From Adiantum capillus-veneris (lineage: Eukaryota; Streptophyta; Polypodiopsida; Polypodiales; Pteridaceae): a DNA stretch of 64,000 nt. The position numbers and the translations under genes were made by a program. Shown here piece by piece: positions 23,792 to 34,853 of the stretch; within the stretch, counting starts at the first letter, position 1; each line of letters opens with the position of its first letter. The notes under the pieces are model-generated. The model saw only the letters and a program-made list of their open reading frames with translations. It did not search any database and was not told the DNA's origin. The stretch spans positions 62,951,184 through 63,015,183 of the forward strand of contig CM043942.1 in assembly GCA_014529385.2 (NCBI GenBank), written 5' to 3'.

Positions 23792-25179
23792 ACCTGAATC
23801 TGCTTTTCATAATGATCTAGCACAAATAGTCCATTTTCCAGCGTACCTGTAGTGATAAGAGAATAACCATTCTCTCGATCTCGTACAACACATCTGTCAT
23901 CCTCAAAAATGACCCGAAGACCATTTTTTGCAAGAGAGGATACAGACAACAAATTCTTCTTGATCCCTGGAACATATAAGACATCTGGCAAGCATAAATC
24001 TGAACCATCTGAAATGGTAATCAAAATCTTACCAACGCCTTTGATTGGATAAGAAGCATTATTTGCACATGTCACCTTCTTTCCTGCTGGAGCTGCATCC
24101 AATGAACAAAACAAATCCTTCCTTGAAGTAATATGCCTGGATGCACCACTATCAAAGTACCAAATCATTTGTGTCTTGTCAACACTGTAAGCAGAAAAAT
24201 TTGAACATACTACAAAAGCATAAGAATCCTGCACAAAGTTTGCAGACTCTTCTTTAGCTGTAGAAGAATCACCAGAAGCTGAAACAACCAAACTTGACTC
24301 TTTCTTCTTTTCTTTAGTAATTCGCTTTTTACACTCACTAATGTAGTGACCAGGTTTCTTGCAGTAGTGACATTTACCTTTCTTCTTGGACTTGTCGTAA
24401 TCACCTTTAGACTTCTCAGAAGATTGTCCTGCACTAGACTTGGAGTGATGAGCACTCTCTTTACCCCTGTTTTTGTTCTGTACAACAAGAGCATGATCCA
24501 TACCATCCACCTGTAAAGACTTGTTCTTACGTGATTGATCCTCCTGCAATAGCAAAGCCACTAACTCTTCAAAATGAAGAGGGTCAGGATTAGCTCGTAA
24601 AGACAGAGTCAAAGAAGTCTGAAAAGTCAAATAAGATGGTGGTAGTGAATTGAGTGTTTTGGAAATCAAGTCCTTCTCTGGAATCACTTCATCAATGCTA
24701 AGCAATTGCTCTTTAAGATCCCTGATTTTTGTAAGATGCTCGACAATATCGTCACCTTCGTCCATCTGTATTTTGTCAAGTTGTTTCTTCAAAAACTCTA
24801 TTCTGGCAGCGTTTCTTCCTCCAAACATAGCTTGCAGAGTGTTCCAAGCATTCTCAGAAGTTCTGCAAGATCTGATATGTGGTGTGATTGTCCTCTTTAT
24901 GGTTAAGGCAATCACAGCCATAGCCTGTGCATCTTTAGTATCCCATCTCTTTTGCTCTGGAGTGACTTGTGAGGGTCCTGCACCAACAGCTGCACCACGA
25001 CCAGGCGTGGCAGGTGCAATGCTACCTGGACGAACTTCATCTCCAGATACATAATCCCACAATCCTTTACCAACCAAAACATTTTTGGCCATAAAAGACC
25101 AAAGAGAATAGTTGGTACCATCCAATTTGTCTTCGGATGTAAACGCACCAAAAATCTCTTTCTCCGTAGATTGAGCCAT
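23707..25179 (-). CDS. Copia gag and protease frame
   Basis: I start at the ATG of MAQSTEKEIFG (25177-25179); an upstream in-frame extension to 25260 lies in the leader and is not needed. Gag of the UBN2 type covers about residues 10-235 (LDGTNYSLW, IEFLKKQLDKIQM, LLSIDEVIPEKDLI). A CCHC knuckle lies near 269 (CHYCKKPGHYISEC) and the retropepsin near 340 (WYFDSGASRHITS), with an intact D-S-G. The frame ends 28 codons into the next one, at 23707. The CAG|GTATGT at 23788-23796, minus strand, lies exactly where the two frames meet and is a good splice-donor match. Confidence 0.9.
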   Translation of the reverse strand: MAQSTEKEIFGAFTSEDKLDGTNYSLWSFMAKNVLVGKGLWDYVSGDEVRPGSIAPATPGRGAAVGAGPSQVTPEQKRWDTKDAQAMAVIALTIKRTITPHIRSCRTSENAWNTLQAMFGGRNAARIEFLKKQLDKIQMDEGDDIVEHLTKIRDLKEQLLSIDEVIPEKDLISKTLNSLPPSYLTFQTSLTLSLRANPDPLHFEELVALLLQEDQSRKNKSLQVDGMDHALVVQNKNRGKESAHHSKSSAGQSSEKSKGDYDKSKKKGKCHYCKKPGHYISECKKRITKEKKKESSLVVSASGDSSTAKEESANFVQDSYAFVVCSNFSAYSVDKTQMIWYFDSGASRHITSRKDLFCSLDAAPAGKKVTCANNASYPIKGVGKILITISDGSDLCLPDVLYVPGIKKNLLSVSSLAKNGLRVIFEDDRCVVRDRENGYSLITTGTLENGLFVLDHYEKQIQVCIAETKTQAMRMLSCGMLDLGMLVMAV

Positions 25180-25563
25180 ATGTAGATGCACACAAGAGAG
25201 CAAAAGAACCTCCAAGAGATTCACAAATCTCCTCTCCAATCCAAGCAAAACTCTACACAAAATCTCAGCACAAAGCTAAGACAAGTTGCTTCCCAAAAGA
25301 ACTGTTTACCTGAAGAAAATCTGTCAAAAAGCACACCCTCTTGATCTAAACGCCTCCGAAAAGTAACTTCTGCTACGCTGCTCAGAACAAAATTCTGAGG
25401 GCTCGAACAACTTCGAAAGGGGGGTAAAACCCTAGGTCACCTGATTAGAATACTCCCGGAATGTCGAGGATGCTCCCACGAACAAATTTTCCGAAAACTG
25501 CCTGAAAACTGCGATTGCGCGCGCGGACGCGAAAACGCAAGTAGAGGCTCTGGAAATCACCTC

Positions 25564-25575
25564 GCTCTGATACCA
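25564..25575 (-). promoter_or_regulatory. Primer binding site of the copia element
   Basis: The minus strand reads TGGTATCAGAGC, complementary to initiator Met-tRNA, two bases inside the 5' LTR. Confidence 0.95.
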
Positions 25576-25577
25576 AT

Positions 25578-25859
25578 TGTTGAAGATGATGAAACAGGAA
25601 ACAGAAGGAAGACAGCAACTCAGAGTAGGAAGAAGATGGAGAAGGAGAAGACACAGAGCTTGTGTACGAGATCTCTGTAGTCTCTCTCTCTGTATTGGAA
25701 TAATAATAATGTGTATACAAACTTAGAGCTACAAAGCTTATATGAAACCCTAAGAGATAAGGTGTCCTTTCACACCAGATGTCCAGGGGGAAAAACCCAG
25801 TGGGAGAAAAGTGCCCCTGGTGAAGCGCGTATACACACTAACACTACTACATGTCTACA
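25578..25859 (-). repeat. 5' LTR of the copia element
   Basis: Partner of 20670-20951. It is followed by the right target duplication GTAAG at 25860-25864. Confidence 0.95.
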
Positions 25860-25864
25860 GTAAG

Positions 25865-26600
25865 GTCCTATGGGTGGCTTAGAAATCTGTCCTCAACGAC
25901 ACTAAACAAAGAAGTATATTTATAGAGCTCAAGGATGATTTGATTAGTTTGATAGGCATGATGACTCAACGGAAATCACAAATTAGACTTCTAATCAAAT
26001 ATACAAACGACCCCCCTGCAACTATCTATCAAGGCATCAAAGATTCCGAAAAAGGAACTTGCCAGCAAAGCCAGCTATGAATCCTTATTCTAAGAAATGA
26101 ATGAGGTACTTTTTGAAGCTAGAATTAATGCTAATTAGCCAGACCTAGCTGGATGGATCCACAAGCCATCCATCTATCATAAGTTGGCAAGGGCAAGGCT
26201 AACCAAAGGCAAGAAGACTTTACATGACCCCGTCAAGAAGACCTGTAATGTACTCAAACCTTATGAGATGGAGATGCTAACTGAAAGAAGGGAGTAGCTG
26301 GAGCATGAGGCTACTTATTGGATTATCTACAAGGAAAATTCTACCTCCAACACTCCTCAACAACAAGCGGTGGTCAAACTTGGACAATTACCAACTCAAC
26401 AAGTGCAACCTTTGAACCAAAGAAAGCCCCATTTAAAAGAAACAAAATGCAAGAGATGAAATTAGACCAAGTGTCTGAAATTTTAGAATACACCAAAATT
26501 ATAAAAAGGAGAGGAGGATGTAGCTGGTGGGAGCTTGCTCCTTGGAGAAAGCCTACATGGGAATCACCTCGACGAGTTACCTGGTAGCATTGCTAGCAGT
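25865..26600 (+). other. Unassigned A-rich region, right part
   Basis: This continues the sequence interrupted at 20669. Frames with stops read ELKDDLISLIGMMTQRKSQI and a Gln-rich stretch near 26340-26400. The region looks like decayed coding DNA of an unknown element. No reverse transcriptase or other diagnostic motif was found. Confidence 0.4.
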
Positions 26601-27049
26601 TAACAAACCCTATATGACTGTGCAACGAATCAGACATCAGTACAAGCACCTATAAATAGAACCCACTTCTTCCATTTTGGGCTCTGTCTCTGTCACTCGG
26701 TCTATCAATAGATTGGAACTCTTGTATCTCTTGTAACTAATCGCTATACTCTTTATAGAGCTTATTATCACTAAGTGTTGTACCATTTCTGCTTCCAAAC
26801 TTGTACTTCTGAATCAGTTTATGAATCTGAATCTCTAATTCCAATTGTCTCAGTTCATCTCATCTGAATTCTTTTATTTCACCTCAATTGTTTCTCTGGC
26901 TTTTTCATCAGGTATTTTGAAGCTTGATTCTATTCATTTAATCTGACCTAACATCTGGTCTTTGACTCTGGAATTCTAACCTTTGAATAGTTGTCAAGTG
27001 ATCGGCTTCCAAGGACTTTTTACAGGATCATGTGTCCATGTTGTGTGTT
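26601..27049 (+). promoter_or_regulatory. Possible LTR-like promoter region with TATA box
   Basis: CTATAAATAG at 26650-26659 is followed by a T/C-rich, stop-filled stretch, the look of a promoter and untranslated leader or an LTR belonging to the unassigned element to its left. No repeat partner was found in the window. Confidence 0.35.
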
Positions 27050-27371
27050 GCTCATTTAAATGTTAAACATGCACAAGATAGATACCAAAAGTACGCTAAC
27101 AAAAAACGATGGTTTTTTACTTTAGAAGAACGTGATCAAGGTATGCTAATGTTGGGAACCCATATGTTTAATTGATTTTATCCTCATGAACCACAATGTA
27201 TTTTGGATTCTCATGTCTTATGTACAAAGGCATTATGAACGCCATCAAGTTTTTGGTCAAGTGGAAAGATAGATATGAGGAGGGTTCCACTTGGGAGAAC
27301 ATTAATGTGATTGATAAGCGTTTTTCCACTTTTGTTTTCAAGGACGAAAACTCTTCTCCATGGGGGAGGTA
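27050..27371 (+). pseudogene. Ty3/gypsy chromovirus 3' end, relic with chromodomain
   Basis: The plus strand reads QDRYQKYANKKRW (region after the integrase) and, after losses, IKFLVKWKDRYEEGSTWENI, a clear chromodomain, ending soon after in FVFKDENSSPWGR and a stop. TGGGGGAGG just downstream is a polypurine tract. Most of the polyprotein is missing. Confidence 0.85.
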
Positions 27372-27372
27372 G

Positions 27373-27660
27373 TGTGAGGACAAGGTGGCTAGGCAACCAC
27401 ATGGCACGTAGATAAAGGGCCCTTTATGGAAGGCTATATCGGGGATCGTTGGGTGCAGACTCACATGCCAGTACCTTCAGTCTCACAAACCCACTTCATC
27501 TCACTCATGAGCCAAGTATCTTATTATTAAACTATCATGTGCGAGTTGAAATGATGATGTGAACTAAGGATGGGTTTAAGCTGAGGCAAAAACAATCCCG
27601 TTTTGTCTTCCAACTTCCATCCTCATAGTTTATAGAAGGCGATAGACGGGTGTTTTATAG
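27373..27660 (+). repeat. Start of the LTR following the chromovirus relic
   Basis: TGTGAGGACAAGG follows the polypurine tract directly, as an LTR should. Its right boundary was not found. Confidence 0.5.
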
Positions 27661-28254
27661 GTTATGAATCAATGAATTGTAGATGTTGCTATCAGTGCCC
27701 CATTGGCTTGTTGATGGTAGTCCAAGCTCATGTCGAGCACTTACAACAACGGCAAAAAAGAAAAGTTTTTGAGGGAAAGGGGTGTTGCCCATTTTACGGT
27801 GGATCTGGAAACACTCCTTCCGCTTCTTGTCCAATGAGCACGTGCCATGAAAGCTACACGCCCCTTTTGGAACCTCTGCCTTTGAACCCAGCATAAGATT
27901 CAAACGAGAAAATTAGGGAGGGAGTTCACTTTGCAATTACATTTCAGTTACGTGCAGTTCACAAGTTCACCTGGAGATCCAAGATCCACGGCTCAAATGG
28001 ATTTTACTTAAAGTTCACTTTTAAATGAGGCATCCCGGTACGACCCGCGTTGCAGACCACGCATCACATCGGCAGGGCATGGCGGACCAAAAGATGATAT
28101 GCACAGATGACTATTCGTGAAGTGGTCCAATGCTCCATGAAAGCTGCAGATTGCAGAACATCAACGTGCGCCCTTGCACACACACAGTAGACTAGAACTT
28201 ACCTATTTCCTAACCAAAATGGGCGCTTAGTCCCAACTTTAGCTCGCCGGAGCG

Positions 28255-31200
28255 ATGGCGCCTACCTTCAAGAAGCTGGATTCGAACTGGCTTGCAGCGA
28301 GGGCAAGTGATGTGCAATGGACGGGATTCGAGCTCACGACCACCCACCCACCAGACTCATCTCCAAAGCTTCCGTGGATGCCAGCAGCAGTCCCCGGAAC
28401 GTACGCTTTCTAACCTGCCCTGCAAGCTTGCTATGTGTAGCTCCTTGGTTAACTGATCACGGATCTCCGGACTTTACCTGTTTCTTTTGAAATTTGGACA
28501 CGAATTGATTGAAGCTGTCATTGCCCATTTTATATAAACCTGTACCACAGAAAATCTATTGTGAATTGACTAAAATGGATCGCACATCTGAACAATGCAC
28601 GCAGTATAGACATTGTAATAAACCATCGCCCATGTTGAATTGGGCCCTACACGACTTTGAGGTCCATGGCAAGCAGATCAAGTCCCATTCCCATCAAAAA
28701 ATGGAAAATATAATTTATAGGTCGAAGAGGCAGGTATTGCACTAGTAGGAAAAGGAAGCTTATGCCAGTTAATCTCAAGGAAAGATATAACCTCTGTTGT
28801 AGGGCACTTTTGCTTTGTGTTCCAATCAGTAGTTGACTTGCAAAGCCACGGACATCAAACAAAAGCTAAGGCTAGTATGCTTGCATAATTGACTGTTGGA
28901 GATATACTCACTAGATGCCATTTACGATGTTTAAAATAATTGCAATCAATGGCTTCGCTTTTATCCGTGCCGTGAGGCTGTCTGTGATTTGATATTGAAG
29001 TTAAACACTGGGAGCATTTTGAACGAATTTTTGATCATGCAGTGATGTATTGGTGCTTTGAGTGTGAAAATGGTTTCAATTGTTGGTTCAAAAATATGCG
29101 GAGATTGACCAATTGTAAAGTGAAAGTTGCTTGTTGATCTCATTTTTGTGTTTGTGGATGAGATTCCAGTTTTGAATTATAAGTATTTGCTGTTTGCTGA
29201 TAACCCCGTGCTTTGCAGAGTTTTGGGAACTCTTTTGAAAAACAAGTTGATTCCCGATCCTTTTTATGGACTAGAGAATGAGAACATAATCGATATAGCA
29301 GACTCTGGGCGTGAATATTATACATTCTGGTTCTACGCAGAGTTCAGTGTACCTTTGGTAAGGGTTTGCTTTCTTACGATGTACAACAAGTATGAGTTTT
29401 GGTTCAACAGCAATTGTAGGTAGCATACATTGTTAAGTATTTTTAATTTTATTTTAGAGAGAAGATGAACGTGCTTGGCTGCAATTTAGAGGCATCAACT
29501 ATCATGGAGATGTTTATCTCAACGGGCATCTGAAGCAATTGCCAAAAGGAATGTTCCAACGCCATGTATTGGATGTCACTGACTGGATTCACCCAAGTGG
29601 ACAGAATCTTCTGGCTGTTTGTGTATATCCGCCAGATCATCCAGGAAGAATTCCACCTGAAGGTGGCCAAGGGGGTGATCATGAAGTAAGTTTTGCTATG
29701 ACATCAAAGAGTAGGCTAGCCTTTTTGTAGTCTATCATAAGCAAGTTTGTTGCTACAAGGAAGGCTAAAAAAATGGGTGATTTCAAATAAGTTCATAATA
29801 TGTGCACACATCTGTCAATGGTTTTTGCCTTGTATGCATGCAGATAGATGCATACATATTTGGCAATAGTAGGTTGTAGTATCTTGTGTTTTGAGACATG
29901 GATACATTTTGCACTTGTTCAATAAAAAATATTTTTACCTTCTTTTTGGGGGTCAAATTAGAATGTTTTAGTGCATATCAAGTGAGCCAACTACTTCCAT
30001 CTGTCAATGGTTTTTGCCTTCTATGCATACCGACAGATGTATGCATATTTGGCAATAGTAGGCTCGTAGTATTTTGTGTTTACTAAAAAAATTATTTACC
30101 TTCTTTTTGGGAGTCAGAATAGAATGTTTACCTTGCGTATCAAACTAGCCAACTACTTTCTTTTAGTGGTGTTTAGTCTGTTGGTGCTGTTAAGTTGATT
30201 CCTTTGTATTTGTATGTGTGCATGCATGTGGGCATCTATTGTAGTTCTATTGATAAGGTTTTGGACGAGTTGGCCAACATAGTGCTCCAGCCAGAGGAGA
30301 CTTTTGCAGAACTCATGACTAAAACCAAGTCTTTGGTTGCCAAGCTTCCTCAACAACCAGGGGAATTTATGGTTAAGAAGTGGGTGGAGAAGGCTCTTTC
30401 CAAAACTTCCTAGCAAAAACTCCAAGAGAGTCTCCCACCTGACGCAACTCTGGAGGAGTTTGTCGCGGCTGCTACTAGGATAGAGGGAGCTAGGAATTTG
30501 TTCAACAACTCCCCTCAGGTAGAGACCACCTCAGTGTTTTTGGAATGTCCTTCTAATCCGATAACTTCTTTACGCAGGGAACTGGAAGCCCTAAAGTTAC
30601 AGAGAGCTCTTCAAGAGGAGAAATCAATCTCCCTCAGACAGGAGAAGCCCCCACATCACGACGCTTTGGATCAAATAACGAGAGAGCTAGAAGAGCTTAG
30701 GTCTCAGCAAGAGATTAAGGCTATGGTATGGTGCAGCTCATGCCGCTCTCCAGGACACCCTCCACAGGACTGTCCCCTTCGGGTTTACTGCCACTTCTGT
30801 GAAAAGTCTGGTCATGAGGATAAGGATTGCTACTACCTCAAGGGATTGCGACAAATACAGCAAAGTCTTGGTCATGCTCTTCAACAAGGGGCAGCACCGA
30901 CATCCCATATGGTTTCTCCTTGTGGCCATCCACACCACATGCCACCTTTATTGGCAGCCTCTCCTATGCAAGGTATGCAGAGCACTTTTCCCTCTCAGAG
31001 CTTTTATCATACCCATGCTCCCTCATCACCTCAAAGCTTCTATGCTTCCACATCCAACTCCATGCACCAGGAGCAAGGACCACCTCGCCCTTCGACTCGC
31101 CCATTGAATCGGCCCATTTTGTGCTACAGATGCGGGGAATATGGGCATTACCAAAGCAAATGCCCCCTGCCAGAAGGGTCCCCTCCCTGCCGTCATTGCC

Positions 31201-34200
31201 CTGAAACGAAGGATCACTACATTAAGGATTGCCCTAGAGTTCTTGCATCCACGGCTTCGAATCCAAGTCAAAGCCAGAATGAGTTTACCTTTTCCAAGCT
31301 CAATCTGATAGAAGTTAGCACCATTCCTCAGGCGCCCCCTTCTACCCACGTGGTTATCCCTCAAAATAAGCTGTAGTTGGTAGAGGAGCCATCGGGTGTC
31401 CTCACTCGGGCTCAGAGAGCTGCCCTCGGTCTTAGTATTCCAACACGTTCAACTCCCCGACACATTCTCCGAACAATGGATACCTTGCCTTCAGCTGTTG
31501 ACAAGCCATCACCCAGTGGCAAGCAAGAATCCAAATCTTTGCTCTCCGATCTTGATGAAGCTTTCTTGGAAGCAGTTTCTGGTCTACAGAAGATCAAGGT
31601 ACAAGAGAAACAACAGGTAGAAAAAGAGAAGCTTATAGCAGAGACAATCTTGAAGAACACCTTCCAACAAGTGTCCCTCTATGACATGCTGCGACTAGAT
31701 GCGAGTTTTCGAAGTGACACCTTTGCTGTTATTCAGTCACTTTACCCTGGAGCAGGGCCTAGTAGTGGCACCTCCCAGTGCGACCATCAGAGTCCTATAT
31801 GATATCCAATCCCGCTGCTCCACTCACTGATTATAGAAGCCCTCGCTTGACAGTGTTTGTTTTGGGTCGGCAATTCTCAGGAGTGATAATGGATGGTGAA
31901 TCTGGCATCAACCTGATGCCCAAGTTCACTATGTTAGCTCTAGGTCTACAGTCTACTCGCCCTGCTCCCTTCACAGTTACATTGGCCGACCAGTGGACAG
32001 TCTACCCAGTGGGCATAGTGGACAATGTGCCTCTGCAGGTACAAGACTTTACTTTTAACTTGGATTTTGTTGTGGTTCGTCTGCCCCAGGTTGAGGGCGA
32101 ATTTCCCTTGCTCATTGGAAGACCATGGCTGCGACACACTAAAGCACTTCATGATTGGGGAAACGATGCCATGTGGATACATACTTCTTGCTCCCTATGC
32201 AACCCATTCTCTTAGAAGGAGGTATGGATCCCGTGGTGCAGCAAGTTTCTTTGTCAATGGAAACCAACCGTGAACAAGAACAGCCTACTACACCTGAAGT
32301 GTCAGACGAAGATCTGCTAGAGTGGTTGGAAGCTACCAAGTCTATCCCTTGTTATGGAGTCTCTATTCAACCTTTGCCTTTGCCAGAGGATACAAACTCC
32401 TCCACATTTTCAAATGAAGATGAGCCCAACGAGCCTCCGAAGCCAGCAGCCAAACTCAACCCCATCTATGTCTATGTCTGACTCTCCGACCAAACCAAAG
32501 TTATCCTCTGTGTCTGCTATACTATCCCCCACCAAGCTTCTTCAAGGCGAGTTACAACACGAAGATGTCGCTTTCAAAGTGGATGCCACTCCAGCTAATG
32601 GCATCTCTTTTCTACGACAAGACGCTGCAAATACTTCACCTACAGTGCAATCTTCAGCAATGCCCACTCAAGACCCCATAAAGGGACCAAACTTTGTAGT
32701 TTTTGAAGCCCCACCGGCACTGCTAGATCATATGCAGAGTGATCAATCAAATTTGCTACGGTCTGTGTCACAGAGGGTAAGATTAGACTCATTAGCATAT
32801 GGTTTTGAAAGCACGGGGTGTCAAACTTTGGGGAAGATTAGTGCGTGTACGACTATCTTTTACTCAGTATTTCTTCTGCTCAGTCTAGCTTTCGCTTCTC
32901 GACACTGCTCTATGCTCTATGTACAACCTTTACAGTACCTATACCCACCCCCTCACATTTACTCGCCCCTACCCACGCCCTCCCTCGCCCTCGCCCTCGC
33001 CCTCGCCCTCGCCCCTCCCCCTACCTAGGCCTCGCCCCCTACCTACCCCCTATCTGCCCCTCGCCCTCACCCTACCTAGGCCTCGCCCTCGCCCTCCCCC
33101 TACCTAGACCTCACCCCCTACCTACCCCCTACCTGCCCCTCGCCCTTACCCTACCTAGGCCTCGCCCCCTACCTACCCCTCGCCCTCACCCTACCTAGGC
33201 CTCGCCCTCCCCTACATAGACCTCGCCCCCTACCTACCCCTCGCCCTCACCCTACATGGGCCTCACCCCTACCTACCCCTCGCCCTCCCCCTACCTACCC
33301 CTCGTCCTCACCCTACATGGGCCTCGCCTCCTACCTACCCCTCGCCCTCACCCTACCTAGGCCTCGCCCCCTACCTACCCCTCGCCCTCACCCTACCTAG
33401 GCCTCGCCCTCGCCCTCGCCCTCCCCCTACCTAGGCCTCGCCCCCATACCTACCCCTTGCCCTTGCCCTCCCCCTACCTAGGCCTCGCCCCCTACCTACT
33501 ACCTACCCACCCCTCGGCTTTCAAGCATTCACTTGGTTTCCTTGTGGCTTTCAAGCATTCACCTGGTTGCCATCCCATTGCTGTTAATGCTTTTCGTTCT
33601 ACCATCACGATGGAGTTTAACCTTATTTTCGGTGTTACTCCACCTTATGGTCATCCCTCTTTTCGAGAAGAGTGTTGTGCAGAAAGTGTTGCAAGGTTCA
33701 TTTGCAAGCATGGACCAGGTATTTTCCTCTCACTATGGTTATGGAAGATAAAGATGTGCTGGATCCAAACCGAGCATATTTCTTTGTTGTGGAGCCTCAT
33801 TCTGTTTAGCCAATTGGGATCCTTGGACTATGCAATCATATTGGGTTCTTGCCTATTCAAAGGCTTAAGGCGTTTGCAAGCAGTCAGTGTTTTTTACTCC
33901 ACTTTTTGAGGCATGTAAGGTCATGGTTGGGCCTAGCACCTGCTTCACGAAAGATGTACGGATGCAGTACCTAGTGGTTTTCTTTCACAGTTTTTCAGTA
34001 TTCCTCTCACCGAGACGGTGAGCGATCTTGTGGCGGGCAACCTGTAGCAGGCTACAGTGTCACTTTCACAGGACACACAGTTAGTACAGTTGGTCTGGTC
34101 TGGTTCACAGTGGACGGACTCTCTGGGCTGGGCAGTGACACGTGGCAGGATACGGACGGTGGTCTAGTGGACATCGTGGCCAGGTCACCACCCTCAGTTT

Positions 34201-34773
34201 GGAGAGAGACGTAGATGGCTGACATTTATGAGCCGTTGGTGGCTCTTTATGGTGGGACATATGAGTAGTAGCTGTTGGGTCATGTTTATCATCTTTTACG
34301 TCGTCGTCTAGAGTAGCGAGTCTAGTCACACAGTAGGTCTTCACCATCCCTGCACATTTGAGCCTCGACACCCCATTGTATGTGTGAGTCTTGGGCTGGA
34401 GCTGAGTGTGCTGCCACGCCAGAGTCTATATCAGTTCTTTGAGATAGTCAAGCCATATGTTGTGGTCTGCTGCTGTTGTGTCTCTGTGAGCTCAGTTGTT
34501 GTCTATTGTTCCTTTGTTTTCAGGCTGTTTTGAGTGAGATTGTCACGCACATTGCACTGAGGAGCACCCAATGTAGAGAGCACGACACACTTTTTGCGCT
34601 ACAGGGGGTGGGCGGGGGAGGACGCGCGTTGTCACATAGTCGGGATGGGCTGGGGGTGTGGGGCGGGATGGGCTGCAGCAGGTGGCGTGAGGGGATGCAA
34701 GCTGGGAGCGTGAGGGGCTGCAGTAGTCCACACGCTAGAGCAAGCAGGTGGCGTGAGGGGCTGCAAGCTGTCC

Positions 34774-34853
<80 letters not shown>

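Larger units (their letters stand above)
20670..25859 (-). mobile_element. Complete Ty1/copia retrotransposon, recent insertion
   Basis: Two 282-bp LTRs (20670-20951 and 25578-25859) flank the element, start TG and end CA, and differ only at C20815/T25724. A 5-bp duplication GTAAG brackets it. Minus-strand order is LTR, initiator-Met primer site, gag-protease frame, integrase-RT-RNase H frame, polypurine tract, LTR. Gag-protease and pol are in different frames (see 20999-25179). The near-identical LTRs show the insertion is young. Confidence 0.97.
30250..34602 (+). mobile_element. Gag-protease LTR element, copy 1, 5'-truncated
   Basis: From 30250 this matches the complete copy at 40484-45742: gag C-terminal half, four zinc knuckles, protease domain, acidic tail, C-rich minisatellite and 3' LTR (34043-34602). 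The 5' LTR and first part of gag are missing. No reverse transcriptase, RNase H or integrase motif appears between the protease and the LTR. It lies in intron 3 of the mannosidase gene, same strand. Confidence 0.85.

Noticed and set aside
28258-28345. B-box-like GGATTCGAACTGGC and GGGATTCGAGCTC suggesting a tRNA or SINE
   Set aside because: The stretch is exon 1 of the endo-beta-mannosidase gene, in frame from the ATG to a phase-matched splice donor.
32940-33525. Telomere-like CCCTAC repeats
   Set aside because: Units are CCCTACCTAGG and CTCGCC types of irregular length, not the plant CCCTAAA repeat, and the array is internal to a retroelement.
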